This document shows, piece by piece, positions 16,834 through 24,512 of a DNA stretch of 64,000 nt. The notes under the pieces were generated by a model, which saw only the letters and a list, made by a program, of their open reading frames with translations, was not told the origin of the DNA and ran no database searches. This DNA comes from Collimonas humicola. Its GTDB lineage: Bacteria; Pseudomonadota; Gammaproteobacteria; Burkholderiales; Burkholderiaceae_D. The stretch's first letter is position 1; every line of letters begins with the position of its first letter. A program made the position numbers and the translations under genes. The DNA lies in NCBI RefSeq assembly GCF_018304945.1, contig NZ_JAGQEE010000007.1, positions 62,001 through 126,000 of the forward strand. Direction: 5' to 3'.

Positions 16834-18738
16834 ATGAGCGCGGCGGCTTCTTCTCTCAATCTGTTCATCACGGTCCTGTTCTGGCTTTCGCTGGCGGGGC
16901 TGGCGGCGGGCATGGCGCGGCGGGCTGCCCTGTGGCGCGCAGGCCGTGCAGCGCCGGTGGCCTGGCCAGGCTTGCTGGCCATCCCCAAGCGCTATTTCGT
17001 TGACCTGCACCATGTGGTGGCGCGCGATCCGTACATTGCCCGCACCCACGTGGCCACCGCCGGCGGCGCCATCGCCGCCATGGCGCTGGTGGCGGTCAAC
17101 TACGGCTTGATGCTGTATGCGCCAGCCCTGAATACCGCAATCGGCTTGTTCGCGCTGCTGATGCTGGTGGGCGTGCTGTTCGTCTGGCATCGCCGCCGCA
17201 CGCCGCCGGCGCGGCTGTCGCGCGGCGCCTGGATGCGGCTGCCATGGATGCTGTCCGCGTTTGCGCTGGGCATGCTGGCGCTGGGCTTTGTCCCACTGCA
17301 ATTTGTCTCCGGTGCCAGCGCGCTGGCGACCGTGGTCTTGCTGGGCCTGGGCGCCTGGACCCTGACTGTCGGCGCTGCCCGCGGCGGTCCGATGAAGCAC
17401 GCGCTGGCCGGCTTGCTGCACCTGGCCTTTCATCCACGTCCGGAACGCTTCAATAAAACCGCCGGCGGCGCCCCGACTACCGCGCTCAAGTCCTTGCAGC
17501 TGGAACAGGGCGAGCTGGGCGTCGGCAAACCGATCGAGTTCCGCTGGAACCAGTTGCTGAGCTTTGATGCCTGCGTCCAGTGCGGCAAGTGCGAAGCCGC
17601 CTGCCCGGCGTTTGCCGCCGGCCAGCCCTTGAATCCTAAGAAGCTGATCCAGGACATGGTGACCGGCATGGCAGGCGGCAGCGACGCCGGTTTCGCCGGC
17701 AGTCCTTATCCCGGCATCCCGCTCGGCGGCCATCAAGGCAGCCCGCTGGAGGCGATCGTACCCGGCCTGATTTCCAGCGACACGCTGTGGTCCTGCACCA
17801 CCTGCCGCGCCTGCGTGCAGGAGTGTCCGATGCTGATCGAGCATGTGGACGCCATCGTCGATCTGCGCCGCCATCAAACCTTGCAGTTCGGTGCCGTGCC
17901 GGGCAAAGGACCGGAAGTGCTGGCCAATTTGCGTGAAACCGGCAGCGCCGGCGGCTACGACCTTGGGGCGCGCTACAACTGGGCGCTCGACCTGGATGTC
18001 CGGCGGATCAGCGCCGGCCAGCCGGTCGACGTGCTGCTGCTGGTGGGCGAAGGCGGCTTCGACATGCGTTACCAGCGCAGCCTGCGCGCACTGGTCAAGG
18101 TGCTGCAAGCCGCGCAGGTCGATTTCGCCGTGCTTGGTTCGCTGGAAAGCGATTGCGGCGATGTCGCCCGCCGCCTTGGCGATGAAGCCACCTTCCAGAA
18201 CCTGGCGCAGCAGATGATTGCGCAGCTGTCGGCGTTCACCTTCAGGCGGATTGTGACGGCCGATCCGCATGTCATGCACTGCTTGCGCAACGAATATCCG
18301 GCGCTGGGCGGGCGCTACGAGGTGCTGCATCACACCGGCTTCATGGCATCGCTGGTCAGCGAAGGCAAGCTCAAGCCGCGCGCAGCCGCCGACAGCGATC
18401 AGCGTTTCACCTATCACGATCCCTGCTACCTGGGCCGCTATAACGGCGAAACCGAAGCGCCGCGCGAACTGTTGAAACTGCTGGGCCTGCCGCTGCACGA
18501 AATGGAGCGTCACGGCATGCGCGGCCGCTGCTGCGGCGGTGGCGGCGGCGCGCCGCTCACCGATATCCCCGGCAAGCAGCGCATTCCCGACATCCGCATC
18601 CACGATGCGCGCACGGTAGGCGCCGATACGGTGGTGGTGGCTTGTCCGAACTGCACCGCGATGCTGGAAGGCGTCGTGGGACCGCGCCCCGAGGTGCGCG
18701 ATATCGCCGAACTGCTGGCCGCTGCATTGGAGCATTGA
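16834..18738 (+). CDS. dgcB: Dimethylglycine demethylase subunit DgcB (membrane Fe-S electron-transfer protein)
   Basis: This 634-residue protein has an N-terminal hydrophobic region with several membrane segments (about 1-190). Two [4Fe-4S] motifs follow, CVQCGKCEAACP (Cys247-257) and CTTCRACVQECP (Cys321-331), then two CCG (heterodisulfide reductase-type) domains with HDPCYLGRYNG and RCCGGGGGAP. It resembles the fused electron-transfer partners that pass electrons from flavoproteins to the quinone pool. It starts 2 bases after dgcA and is followed directly by the ETF pair, so DgcA, DgcB and EtfAB probably form one electron-transfer route during dimethylglycine oxidation. Confidence 0.93.
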   Translation: MSAAASSLNLFITVLFWLSLAGLAAGMARRAALWRAGRAAPVAWPGLLAIPKRYFVDLHHVVARDPYIARTHVATAGGAIAAMALVAVNYGLMLYAPALNTAIGLFALLMLVGVLFVWHRRRTPPARLSRGAWMRLPWMLSAFALGMLALGFVPLQFVSGASALATVVLLGLGAWTLTVGAARGGPMKHALAGLLHLAFHPRPERFNKTAGGAPTTALKSLQLEQGELGVGKPIEFRWNQLLSFDACVQCGKCEAACPAFAAGQPLNPKKLIQDMVTGMAGGSDAGFAGSPYPGIPLGGHQGSPLEAIVPGLISSDTLWSCTTCRACVQECPMLIEHVDAIVDLRRHQTLQFGAVPGKGPEVLANLRETGSAGGYDLGARYNWALDLDVRRISAGQPVDVLLLVGEGGFDMRYQRSLRALVKVLQAAQVDFAVLGSLESDCGDVARRLGDEATFQNLAQQMIAQLSAFTFRRIVTADPHVMHCLRNEYPALGGRYEVLHHTGFMASLVSEGKLKPRAAADSDQRFTYHDPCYLGRYNGETEAPRELLKLLGLPLHEMERHGMRGRCCGGGGGAPLTDIPGKQRIPDIRIHDARTVGADTVVVACPNCTAMLEGVVGPRPEVRDIAELLAAALEH

Positions 18739-18740
18739 AG

Positions 18741-19904
18741 ATGGCAACCACCATGGCAACAGCAGGCATCAGGCGGATAGATCCGCGTCGTCCGTTCACG
18801 CTCAATGCCGACGGCTTGAAGCGCATCGTGCTGGGACAGACGGGCGCTGCAGGCCTTGATCTGCAAGCGCTTCCGCCCGCGCCGGCGCAGCATCCGATCA
18901 AGCCGCAGCGCCTGGCAGCCGATGCTCGGCTGGCAAAATACCTGCTGGCGGTGGTGCACAGCGACCGCGGCAGCCTTGACGAACATGCGCGGCAGGCAGT
19001 GGCCGCTGCTGCCCTGCTGGCGGATGGCGTCACGGAAGTGGTGCTGCTGGTGTTCGGCGAGCTGAACGACGATGCGGCCGCCCTCGGCGCCGACCGCTGC
19101 ATCGTCCTGCCGCAATACGGCAGTCATCTGTTTGCGCCGGAAGCGGAGCTGGCGGCCCTGGCCGCCTTGTTCAAAGAATTGCAGCCAGCGCATGTGTTCA
19201 TGCCGGATAACGGCGTCGCCGACAGCGACCTGGGACGGCGCCTGGGGGCGGCCATGAGCGTGGCCAGCATCGCCACGCACGTGGTGGAGATCAAGCAAGA
19301 AGGGTTGGCGGTCTATAGGCAGCAAGGCAGCCTGATGGCGCGCCGCGAACTGACGGCAATCGTGCTGCTGGAAGCCGATGCCGTGGATGCGCGCTTGCCC
19401 TTCCTTGGGCGCGGGCAGCGGGACGAGCAGCTCGCCGCTACGCTCGGCGTCGCGGCCAGCAACGCTCCAGCAGGAGCATTTACCGACCTCGGCGTCAAAA
19501 CCATGGCGGCTTCGCAAATGGCGCTGGATGAAGCCGATTTCATCGTTTCGGCAGGCAATGGCGTCGGCGATGTCGCACTGTTCAACTCGCTGGCGCAGGT
19601 GCTGGACGCCGCGGTGGGCGCCAGCCGGGTTGCGGTCGACGACGGTAAGTTCGAACGCGACAAGCAGATCGGCGCCACCGGCAAGACGGTCAGCGCCAGC
19701 GCTTACCTGGCCTTCGGTATTTCAGGCGCGGTCCAGCACCTGCAGGGCATCAAGGATTGCCGCCATGTGATCGCGGTCAACCTGGACGCCAGCGCCCCCA
19801 TGATCAAGCGCGCCGATCTCAGCATCATCGGCGACGCGCAGGAACTGATGTCAGCTTTGCTGCAACAGGTCAGGCAAGCCCGCGCGGTGGAGGCAGCACC
19901 ATGA
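18741..19904 (+). CDS. etfA: Electron transfer flavoprotein alpha-subunit-like protein of the Dgc system
   Basis: This 387-residue protein is longer than a housekeeping ETF alpha (about 310), owing to an N-terminal extension of about 70 residues. The C-terminal FAD-binding domain is clear: ATGKTVSASAYLAFGISGAVQH and AVNLDASAPMIKRADLSIIGD. The ATG at 18741 is two bases after the dgcB stop, with GGAG upstream at 8-base spacing; an ATG at 18753 is possible. It overlaps the beta-like gene by four bases (ATGA). It is a dedicated ETF for dimethylglycine (and perhaps sarcosine) oxidation by context, comparable to the ETF-like pair beside dgcAB in Pseudomonas. Confidence 0.9.
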   Translation: MATTMATAGIRRIDPRRPFTLNADGLKRIVLGQTGAAGLDLQALPPAPAQHPIKPQRLAADARLAKYLLAVVHSDRGSLDEHARQAVAAAALLADGVTEVVLLVFGELNDDAAALGADRCIVLPQYGSHLFAPEAELAALAALFKELQPAHVFMPDNGVADSDLGRRLGAAMSVASIATHVVEIKQEGLAVYRQQGSLMARRELTAIVLLEADAVDARLPFLGRGQRDEQLAATLGVAASNAPAGAFTDLGVKTMAASQMALDEADFIVSAGNGVGDVALFNSLAQVLDAAVGASRVAVDDGKFERDKQIGATGKTVSASAYLAFGISGAVQHLQGIKDCRHVIAVNLDASAPMIKRADLSIIGDAQELMSALLQQVRQARAVEAAP

Positions 19905-20686
19905 GGCAGCAGGCTATCAAGCGGATTGCCGTACTGGTATCGATAGGCCGGCACCCGGTCAGCGGCGTGCCGCGCTACAGCCGCAACGACGCCGCCGCGC
20001 TCGGACTGGCGAGCGAACTGGCGCAGCAAGCGGCCGATGCCAGCATCGATGTGATCCATGCCGGCCAGGCCGGCAATCCTGCGCTGCCCGAGTATCTGGC
20101 GCTGGGCGCGGCCAGGATCAGCGTGATCGAAACGGCTGCGGCGCAGGACGTATTGCCGGCCTTGCAGGAGCAATTGCAAGCCTACGACCTGGTGCTGTGC
20201 GGCAGCCGCGCCGAGAGCGGCGAAGCCAGCGGCATGCTGCCTTATCGGCTGGCCGCGCGGCTGAACCTGCCTTTGCTGGCCGGGGTGATTGCGGTGACGC
20301 CGGGCAGCGATGCCATCGTCGCCCAGCAGTTCTTGCCGAAAGGACGGCGGCGCGAGGTCGCCTTGCCGCTGCCGGCTTTGCTGACGGTGCATCCGCTGGC
20401 GCCGTCCCGCTTGCGTTATGCCTATGCCAGGCTGCGTGCCGGCCGCATCAGCAGCCAGGTTTTTCCTGGGGAGACGAGCGATGCCGGCGAGGAATGGCAG
20501 GTCGAAGCCGCCAAAGCCTTGCCGCGCAAGCTGGCGGCGCCCGAGAAGCGTTCCGGCCATGCGCGCATGCAGGCGGCCACCGTGGCCGAAAGCCGAGGCG
20601 GCAAGGTGCTGCAGGAGGGCAGTGCGGCTGACAAGGCGCAGGCGGTGCTGGCTTATTTGCGCGAGCATCGCCTGGTCGATTATTAG
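19901..20686 (+). CDS. etfB: Electron transfer flavoprotein beta-subunit-like protein of the Dgc system
   Basis: This 261-residue protein of the adenine nucleotide alpha-hydrolase-like ETF beta fold opens IKRIAVLVSIGRHPVSGVPRYSRNDAAALGLA and has the DLVLCGSRAESGEASGMLPYRLA segment, equivalent to the DQSG-T loop of ETF beta. It is divergent from housekeeping EtfB and lacks the common signature of that protein. The start ATG overlaps the etfA stop (ATGA), which indicates stoichiometric translation. It should pair with the preceding alpha-like subunit to shuttle electrons from DgcA to DgcB or to the ETF-quinone route. Confidence 0.86.
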   Translation: MRQQAIKRIAVLVSIGRHPVSGVPRYSRNDAAALGLASELAQQAADASIDVIHAGQAGNPALPEYLALGAARISVIETAAAQDVLPALQEQLQAYDLVLCGSRAESGEASGMLPYRLAARLNLPLLAGVIAVTPGSDAIVAQQFLPKGRRREVALPLPALLTVHPLAPSRLRYAYARLRAGRISSQVFPGETSDAGEEWQVEAAKALPRKLAAPEKRSGHARMQAATVAESRGGKVLQEGSAADKAQAVLAYLREHRLVDY

Positions 20687-20721
20687 TTTGCAGATGCGTT
20701 TGCAAATACGTTTGCAATTGC
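20686..20721 (+). repeat. Three tandem 12-bp repeats before gbcA
   Basis: Three consecutive 12-base units, gtttgcagatgc, gtttgcaaatac and gtttgcaattgc, begin at the last base of the etfB stop codon and end 13 bases before gbcA. They fill most of the only long gap inside the operon. The spacing is about one helical turn plus 1.5 bases. They could be regulator sites for an internal gbcA promoter, an RNA processing signal, or slippage products. Confidence 0.75.
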
Positions 20722-20734
20722 GGCGGTTCCATAC

Positions 20735-22039
20735 ATGCACCACATGGAGAAAAAATTGAAAGTATCCAAAGAGATCCAAGCACTGATCGCCGAACGCCTG
20801 CCGGGCCATAGCCTGGATGCGCCGTTTTACCTGAGCCCGGAAATTTTCGAGATGGATGTCCGGGAGATTTTCGGCAAGCACTGGATCCATGTCGCGGTCG
20901 ATCCGGATATTCCCGAGCCGGGCGACTACGTGACGGTCGAGATCGGCCTCAATTCCATCGTGGTGGTGCGCGACGACGACATGGCGGTGCGCGCCTATCA
21001 CAACGTCTGCCGCCACCGCGGCGCGCGCCTGTGTTCCGAGCACAAGGGTTCGGTCGGCAACCTGGTCTGTCCCTATCATCAATGGACTTACAACCTGGGT
21101 GGCGAGCTGATCTATGCCGAACACATGGGCGAGAAATTCGACCGCTGCAAGCACAGTCTCAAGCCGGTGCACGTGGAAAACCTGGCAGGGCTGATCTTCA
21201 TCTGCCTGGCGGAACATCCGCCTGAAGATTTTTCGGTGATGCGCGCAGCCATGGCGCCGTATCTGCTGCCGCACGGCCTGCAGGATTGCAAGATCGCCAA
21301 GCAGGTCGACCTGATCGAAGAGGGCAACTGGAAGCTGACCATGGAAAACAATCGCGAGTGCTACCACTGCGCGACCAACCATCCGGAACTGACGGCGTCC
21401 TTGTTTGAATTCGGCTTCGGCTACCAGACCGCGCCCGGCAACGCCGAGCAGATCGGCGAGTTCAATCGCCTGGCCGCGGAGCGTTGCGCCGAATGGGAGC
21501 GCGGCGGCCTGCCGTCGGCCGAGATCGAGCGCCTGGACGAGCTGGTGAGCGGTTTCCGCACGCAGCGCCTGCCATTGGACCGCGCTGGCGAATCGCAGAC
21601 GCTCGATGGCAAGGTCGCCTGCGGGATGCTGCTGGGGCAGTTCAAACGCGCCGACCTGGGCGGCCTGTCGTTCTGGACCCAGCCGAATTCCTGGCATCAC
21701 TTCATGAGCGATCATATTGTCAGTTTTTCGGTCCTGCCCTTGTCGGCGGAACGCACGCTGGTGCGCACCAAATGGCTGGTGCACAAGGATGCGCGCGAAG
21801 GCATCGACTATCAGCTGGATAACCTGACGGCGGTGTGGAACGCCACCAACGACCAGGACAAGCGGCTGGTCGAGCTGTCGCAGCAGGGGGCGCGCAGCAG
21901 CGCCTATCAGCCCGGCCCTTATTCGCCGTTTACGGAAGGCCTGGTGGAAAAATTCTGCACCTGGTACATCGGCCGTCTGCAGGCAGGCTTGGCCGCGCCC
22001 GAGGCTGCTTCAGTGAGCCTGCTGCGGAGAATGGATTGA
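20735..22039 (+). CDS. gbcA: Glycine betaine monooxygenase, Rieske oxygenase subunit GbcA
   Basis: This 434-residue ring-hydroxylating-type oxygenase subunit demethylates glycine betaine to dimethylglycine and formaldehyde with O2 and electrons from GbcB. The Rieske ligands are CRH (Cys92, His94) and CPYH (Cys112, His115). The mononuclear iron region reads ENNRECYHCATNHPEL, with His211 and His216. Length and motifs match Pseudomonas GbcA. I used the ATG at 20735; another ATG at 20744 is in frame. It follows the triple 12-bp repeat and precedes gbcB by 8 bases. Confidence 0.95.
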   Translation: MHHMEKKLKVSKEIQALIAERLPGHSLDAPFYLSPEIFEMDVREIFGKHWIHVAVDPDIPEPGDYVTVEIGLNSIVVVRDDDMAVRAYHNVCRHRGARLCSEHKGSVGNLVCPYHQWTYNLGGELIYAEHMGEKFDRCKHSLKPVHVENLAGLIFICLAEHPPEDFSVMRAAMAPYLLPHGLQDCKIAKQVDLIEEGNWKLTMENNRECYHCATNHPELTASLFEFGFGYQTAPGNAEQIGEFNRLAAERCAEWERGGLPSAEIERLDELVSGFRTQRLPLDRAGESQTLDGKVACGMLLGQFKRADLGGLSFWTQPNSWHHFMSDHIVSFSVLPLSAERTLVRTKWLVHKDAREGIDYQLDNLTAVWNATNDQDKRLVELSQQGARSSAYQPGPYSPFTEGLVEKFCTWYIGRLQAGLAAPEAASVSLLRRMD

Positions 22040-22047
22040 AAGCCGAA

Positions 22048-23211
22048 ATGCTGCCGGGACCGGTCATGGAAACAAATAAACTGAATCGCCGGAATTTCTG
22101 GGACGCCATGCCGCCGCCGTGGAACAGCGAGAGCGAGGATACCTTGGTATGTTGCCAGGTGCGGACGGAGACGCATGACGTCAAGAGTTTTTTCTTCGCC
22201 ACGCCCGACGGCAGCGCCTTCATCTTCCAGCCCGGCCAGTTCATCACGCTGGAGCTGGAAATCGATGGCGAAGCCGTCAACCGCTGCTACACCGTTTCTT
22301 CGTCGCCGGCACGGCCGCATGCCATCTCGATCACGGTCAAGCGTGTGCCGGGCGGGCCGGTGTCGAACTGGCTGCACGATAACCTGAAAGCAGGCGACAA
22401 GGTCAAGGTGCTGCGGCCGGCCGGCGATTTCACCTGCGCGCTCCATCCGGCGGAGAAATACCTGTTCCTGTCGGCCGGTTCGGGCATCACGCCATTGATG
22501 TCGATGACGCGCGCCCATCACGACCTGTGCGACGACCGCGACATCGTTTTCATGCACAGCGCGCGCACGCCGGACGACATCATCTTCGAGCGCGAGCTGG
22601 GCCTGATCGCCGCCAGCCAGCAGAATTTCAAGACCCGTTTCATCTGTGAACGGCTGGGACAGCGGCGCGACTGGCCGGGACCGACCGGCATGCTGTCGCT
22701 GGCGGCGCTGAAACTGATGGCGCCCGATTTCATGGAGCGCGAAGTCTTCGTCTGCGGCCCCGCGCCCTACATGAAGGCGGTGCGCAGCATGCTGGATGAA
22801 GCAGGCTTCGACCGCGCGCGCTATCACGAAGAAAGCTTTTCCTTCGAGACTTTGCAGCTGGAGGCCGGACAGGCAAGCGCGGAAAACGGAGCAATCGGCG
22901 GAGCAGAAAGCGGCGCAACACCGGCAAGCAGCGAGCCAGCGGCGCTGGCCGGTTTCGAAATCAACTTCCAGAAAAGCAACCGTCAGATCGTCTGCGGCCC
23001 GCAGCAGCATGTGCTGGAAGCCGCCCGCAATGCCGGCGTGCGGCTGGCATCGTCCTGCGCCCAAGGGATGTGCGGCACCTGCAAAGTCAAGCTGGTTTCC
23101 GGCAGCGTCGACATGCAGCACAAAGGCGGCATCCGCCAGCGCGAAATCGACCAAGGCATGGTGCTCCTGTGCTGCAGCAAACCGCTAAGCAACCTCGTAG
23201 TAGACAAATAG
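22048..23211 (+). CDS. gbcB: Glycine betaine monooxygenase, reductase subunit GbcB
   Basis: This ferredoxin-reductase-type protein of about 387 residues feeds GbcA. Its order is an FAD domain (FQPGQFITLELEIDG, NRCYTVSSSP), an NAD domain (LFLSAGSGITPLMSM, EVFVCGPAPYMKAV), an Ala/Gly/Ser-rich linker of about 35 residues, then a plant-type [2Fe-2S] domain (SSCAQGMCGTCKV and LLCCSKP). An ATG at 22066 with a GGGA site is an alternative start. The last five codons lie in a segment duplicated just downstream (23373 on), so the gene end borders a repeat block. It closes the nine-gene operon. Confidence 0.94.
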   Translation: MLPGPVMETNKLNRRNFWDAMPPPWNSESEDTLVCCQVRTETHDVKSFFFATPDGSAFIFQPGQFITLELEIDGEAVNRCYTVSSSPARPHAISITVKRVPGGPVSNWLHDNLKAGDKVKVLRPAGDFTCALHPAEKYLFLSAGSGITPLMSMTRAHHDLCDDRDIVFMHSARTPDDIIFERELGLIAASQQNFKTRFICERLGQRRDWPGPTGMLSLAALKLMAPDFMEREVFVCGPAPYMKAVRSMLDEAGFDRARYHEESFSFETLQLEAGQASAENGAIGGAESGATPASSEPAALAGFEINFQKSNRQIVCGPQQHVLEAARNAGVRLASSCAQGMCGTCKVKLVSGSVDMQHKGGIRQREIDQGMVLLCCSKPLSNLVVDK

Positions 23212-23242
23212 AAAAGGCAGCAGAAACGCAGTCAATCACGCA

Positions 23243-23308
23243 GTCAATCGGGGTCAGAGTTTTTTTACGACAGTTTCATCGTCGTAAATTACTCTGACCC
23301 CGATTGAC
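23243..23308. repeat. Composite hairpin of the GGGGTCAGAGT family, copy A
   Basis: The outer arms of 18 bases (gtcaatcggggtcagagt at 23243-23260 and its complement at 23291-23308) enclose a second stem, tttacgac/gtcgtaaa (23264-23271 and 23281-23288), with loop agtttcatc. The outer stem contains the same core as the elements at 1274 and 10406, but the interior differs. It lies 31 bases after gbcB. Confidence 0.88.
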
Positions 23309-23408
23309 GGCCCAAAGAGCACCAGTCGTAGCAAACCGATGTAAATAAATTCGACTCCGACCCCAATTAATTCGTAGTAGACAAATAAGAAGGCGCACCG
23401 GAAACGCA

Positions 23409-23474
23409 GTCAATTGGGGTCAGAGTTTTTTTACGACAGTTTCATCGTCGTAAATTACTCTGACCCCAATTGAC
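23409..23474. repeat. Composite hairpin of the GGGGTCAGAGT family, copy B
   Basis: The arms at 23409-23426 and 23457-23474 (gtcaattggggtcagagt and its complement) enclose the same inner tttacgac/gtcgtaaa stem and loop as copy A. Relative to copy A the arm has T for C at one place, and the opposite arm has the matching A for G, so the stem is kept perfect by paired change. Confidence 0.88.
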
Positions 23475-23581
23475 GGCCCACGGAGCGCCAGCCGTAGCAA
23501 GCCGATGCAAATAAATTCGACTCCGATCCCAATTAATTCAATTAGCTGGTTACGGAGCACGAGCAGCAGTAAGTCGAAGAA

Positions 23582-23610
23582 AATCAATTCGACTCTGACC
23601 CCAATTGATT
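23582..23610. repeat. Solo arm of the GGGGTCAGAGT family
   Basis: This stretch carries cgactctgacccc flanked by aatcaatt and aattgatt, which are complementary, so it can form a small hairpin of its own. Two related solo arms, with gactccga instead of gactctga, lie at 23347-23372 and 23513-23538. The third arm ends 25 bases before the binding-protein gene, so the repeat block reaches its ribosome binding region. Confidence 0.7.
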
Positions 23611-23635
23611 GCAATAACATTGAAAGAGTCCTGCC

Positions 23636-24493
23636 ATGAATCCACTACGAAAACTATGCTGCCTTGTCCTCGCACTGACATGCCTCGCAAGCACGGGCGC
23701 GGTGAATGCTGAACCTAAGCCGGTCATCAGGATCGGCTATGTGGAAGGCTGGTCCGACAGCGTGGCGACGACCTATGTCGCGGCGCAAATCATCAGGCAG
23801 GATCTCGGCTATGAAGTCAAACTGATTCCGGTTTCCGCCGGCCTGATGTGGCAGGGCGTGGCGCGCGGCGACCTGGACGCGACCATGTCGGCGTGGCTGC
23901 CGGCTACCCAGGGTGCCTACTATGAAAAGCTGAAGGGCAAGGTGGTCAATCTGGGCGTCAATTATCCTGGCGCCAGGATAGGGCTGATTGTGCCTGCTTA
24001 TGTCAATGCCAGCAGCATTGCGGACTTGCCGGCGCAGAAAGCTGCTTTCGAGGGACGCATCGTCGGCATCGATGCCGGCGCCGGCGTCATGACCAAGACT
24101 GAACTGGCGATCAAGGAGTACGGCCTGGACTACAAGCTGCTGCCAAGCTCGGGCAGCGGCATGGCCGCTGAGCTGGAACGCTCGATCAGGAACAACAAGG
24201 CGATCGCGGTGACGGGATGGGTGCCGCACTGGATGTTCGCCAAGTGGAAACTCAAGTTCCTCGACGATCCGAAGAAGGTCTACGGCGAAGCCGAACATGT
24301 CGACAATATCGCCAATCCCGGCCTGGCGGCGAAGGCCAAGCCGGTCAATGACTTGCTGAAGAATTTTTCATGGAAGCCGGGCGAGATCGACAGCGTCATG
24401 CTGGCGGTGGAAAACGGCGCCAAGCCGGAAGCGGCGGCCAGGCAATGGCTGGATGCGCATCCGCAGCGCGTCCGCGAGTGGCTGCAAAAATAA
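23636..24493 (+). CDS. Orphan glycine betaine/choline/carnitine-type ABC substrate-binding protein (OpuAC family)
   Basis: This 285-residue periplasmic protein has a signal peptide (LCCLVLALTCLASTGAVNA) and an OpuAC domain. Tryptophans that usually form the quaternary-amine cage appear in EGWSDS, MSAWLPAT and TGWVPHWMF. There is no ATPase or permease beside it. Orphan binding proteins such as BetX and CaiX of Pseudomonas share the Cbc transporter, and here the transporter core lies at 32203-34282. Its position directly after gbcB suggests glycine betaine as ligand, but carnitine or another betaine is possible. The upstream region is the repeat block, so its promoter is unclear. Confidence 0.9.
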   Translation: MNPLRKLCCLVLALTCLASTGAVNAEPKPVIRIGYVEGWSDSVATTYVAAQIIRQDLGYEVKLIPVSAGLMWQGVARGDLDATMSAWLPATQGAYYEKLKGKVVNLGVNYPGARIGLIVPAYVNASSIADLPAQKAAFEGRIVGIDAGAGVMTKTELAIKEYGLDYKLLPSSGSGMAAELERSIRNNKAIAVTGWVPHWMFAKWKLKFLDDPKKVYGEAEHVDNIANPGLAAKAKPVNDLLKNFSWKPGEIDSVMLAVENGAKPEAAARQWLDAHPQRVREWLQK

Positions 24494-24512
24494 GGCAGCC
24501 GCAACGGCCTGC

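Larger units (their letters stand above)
23196..23539 (+). repeat. Tandem duplication of the gbcB tail plus palindromic spacer
   Basis: Two units run head to tail: 23196-23372 and 23373-23539 (177 and about 167 bases). Each begins with cgtagtagacaaata (the gbcB C-terminal codons in unit one), contains a hairpin of the GGGGTCAGAGT family, and ends with an arm-like stretch aattcgactccg and ccaattaattc. Unit one carries an extra 12-base acgcagtcaatc. The units differ at scattered positions, and the C/T exchange in one hairpin stem is matched by a change in the other arm. The duplication therefore created a second, untranslated copy of the end of gbcB. Confidence 0.85.

Noticed and set aside
23196-23610. 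Possible CRISPR-like array
   Set aside because: There are only two unequal long units with palindromic interiors, no uniform short repeat-spacer pattern and no cas genes.
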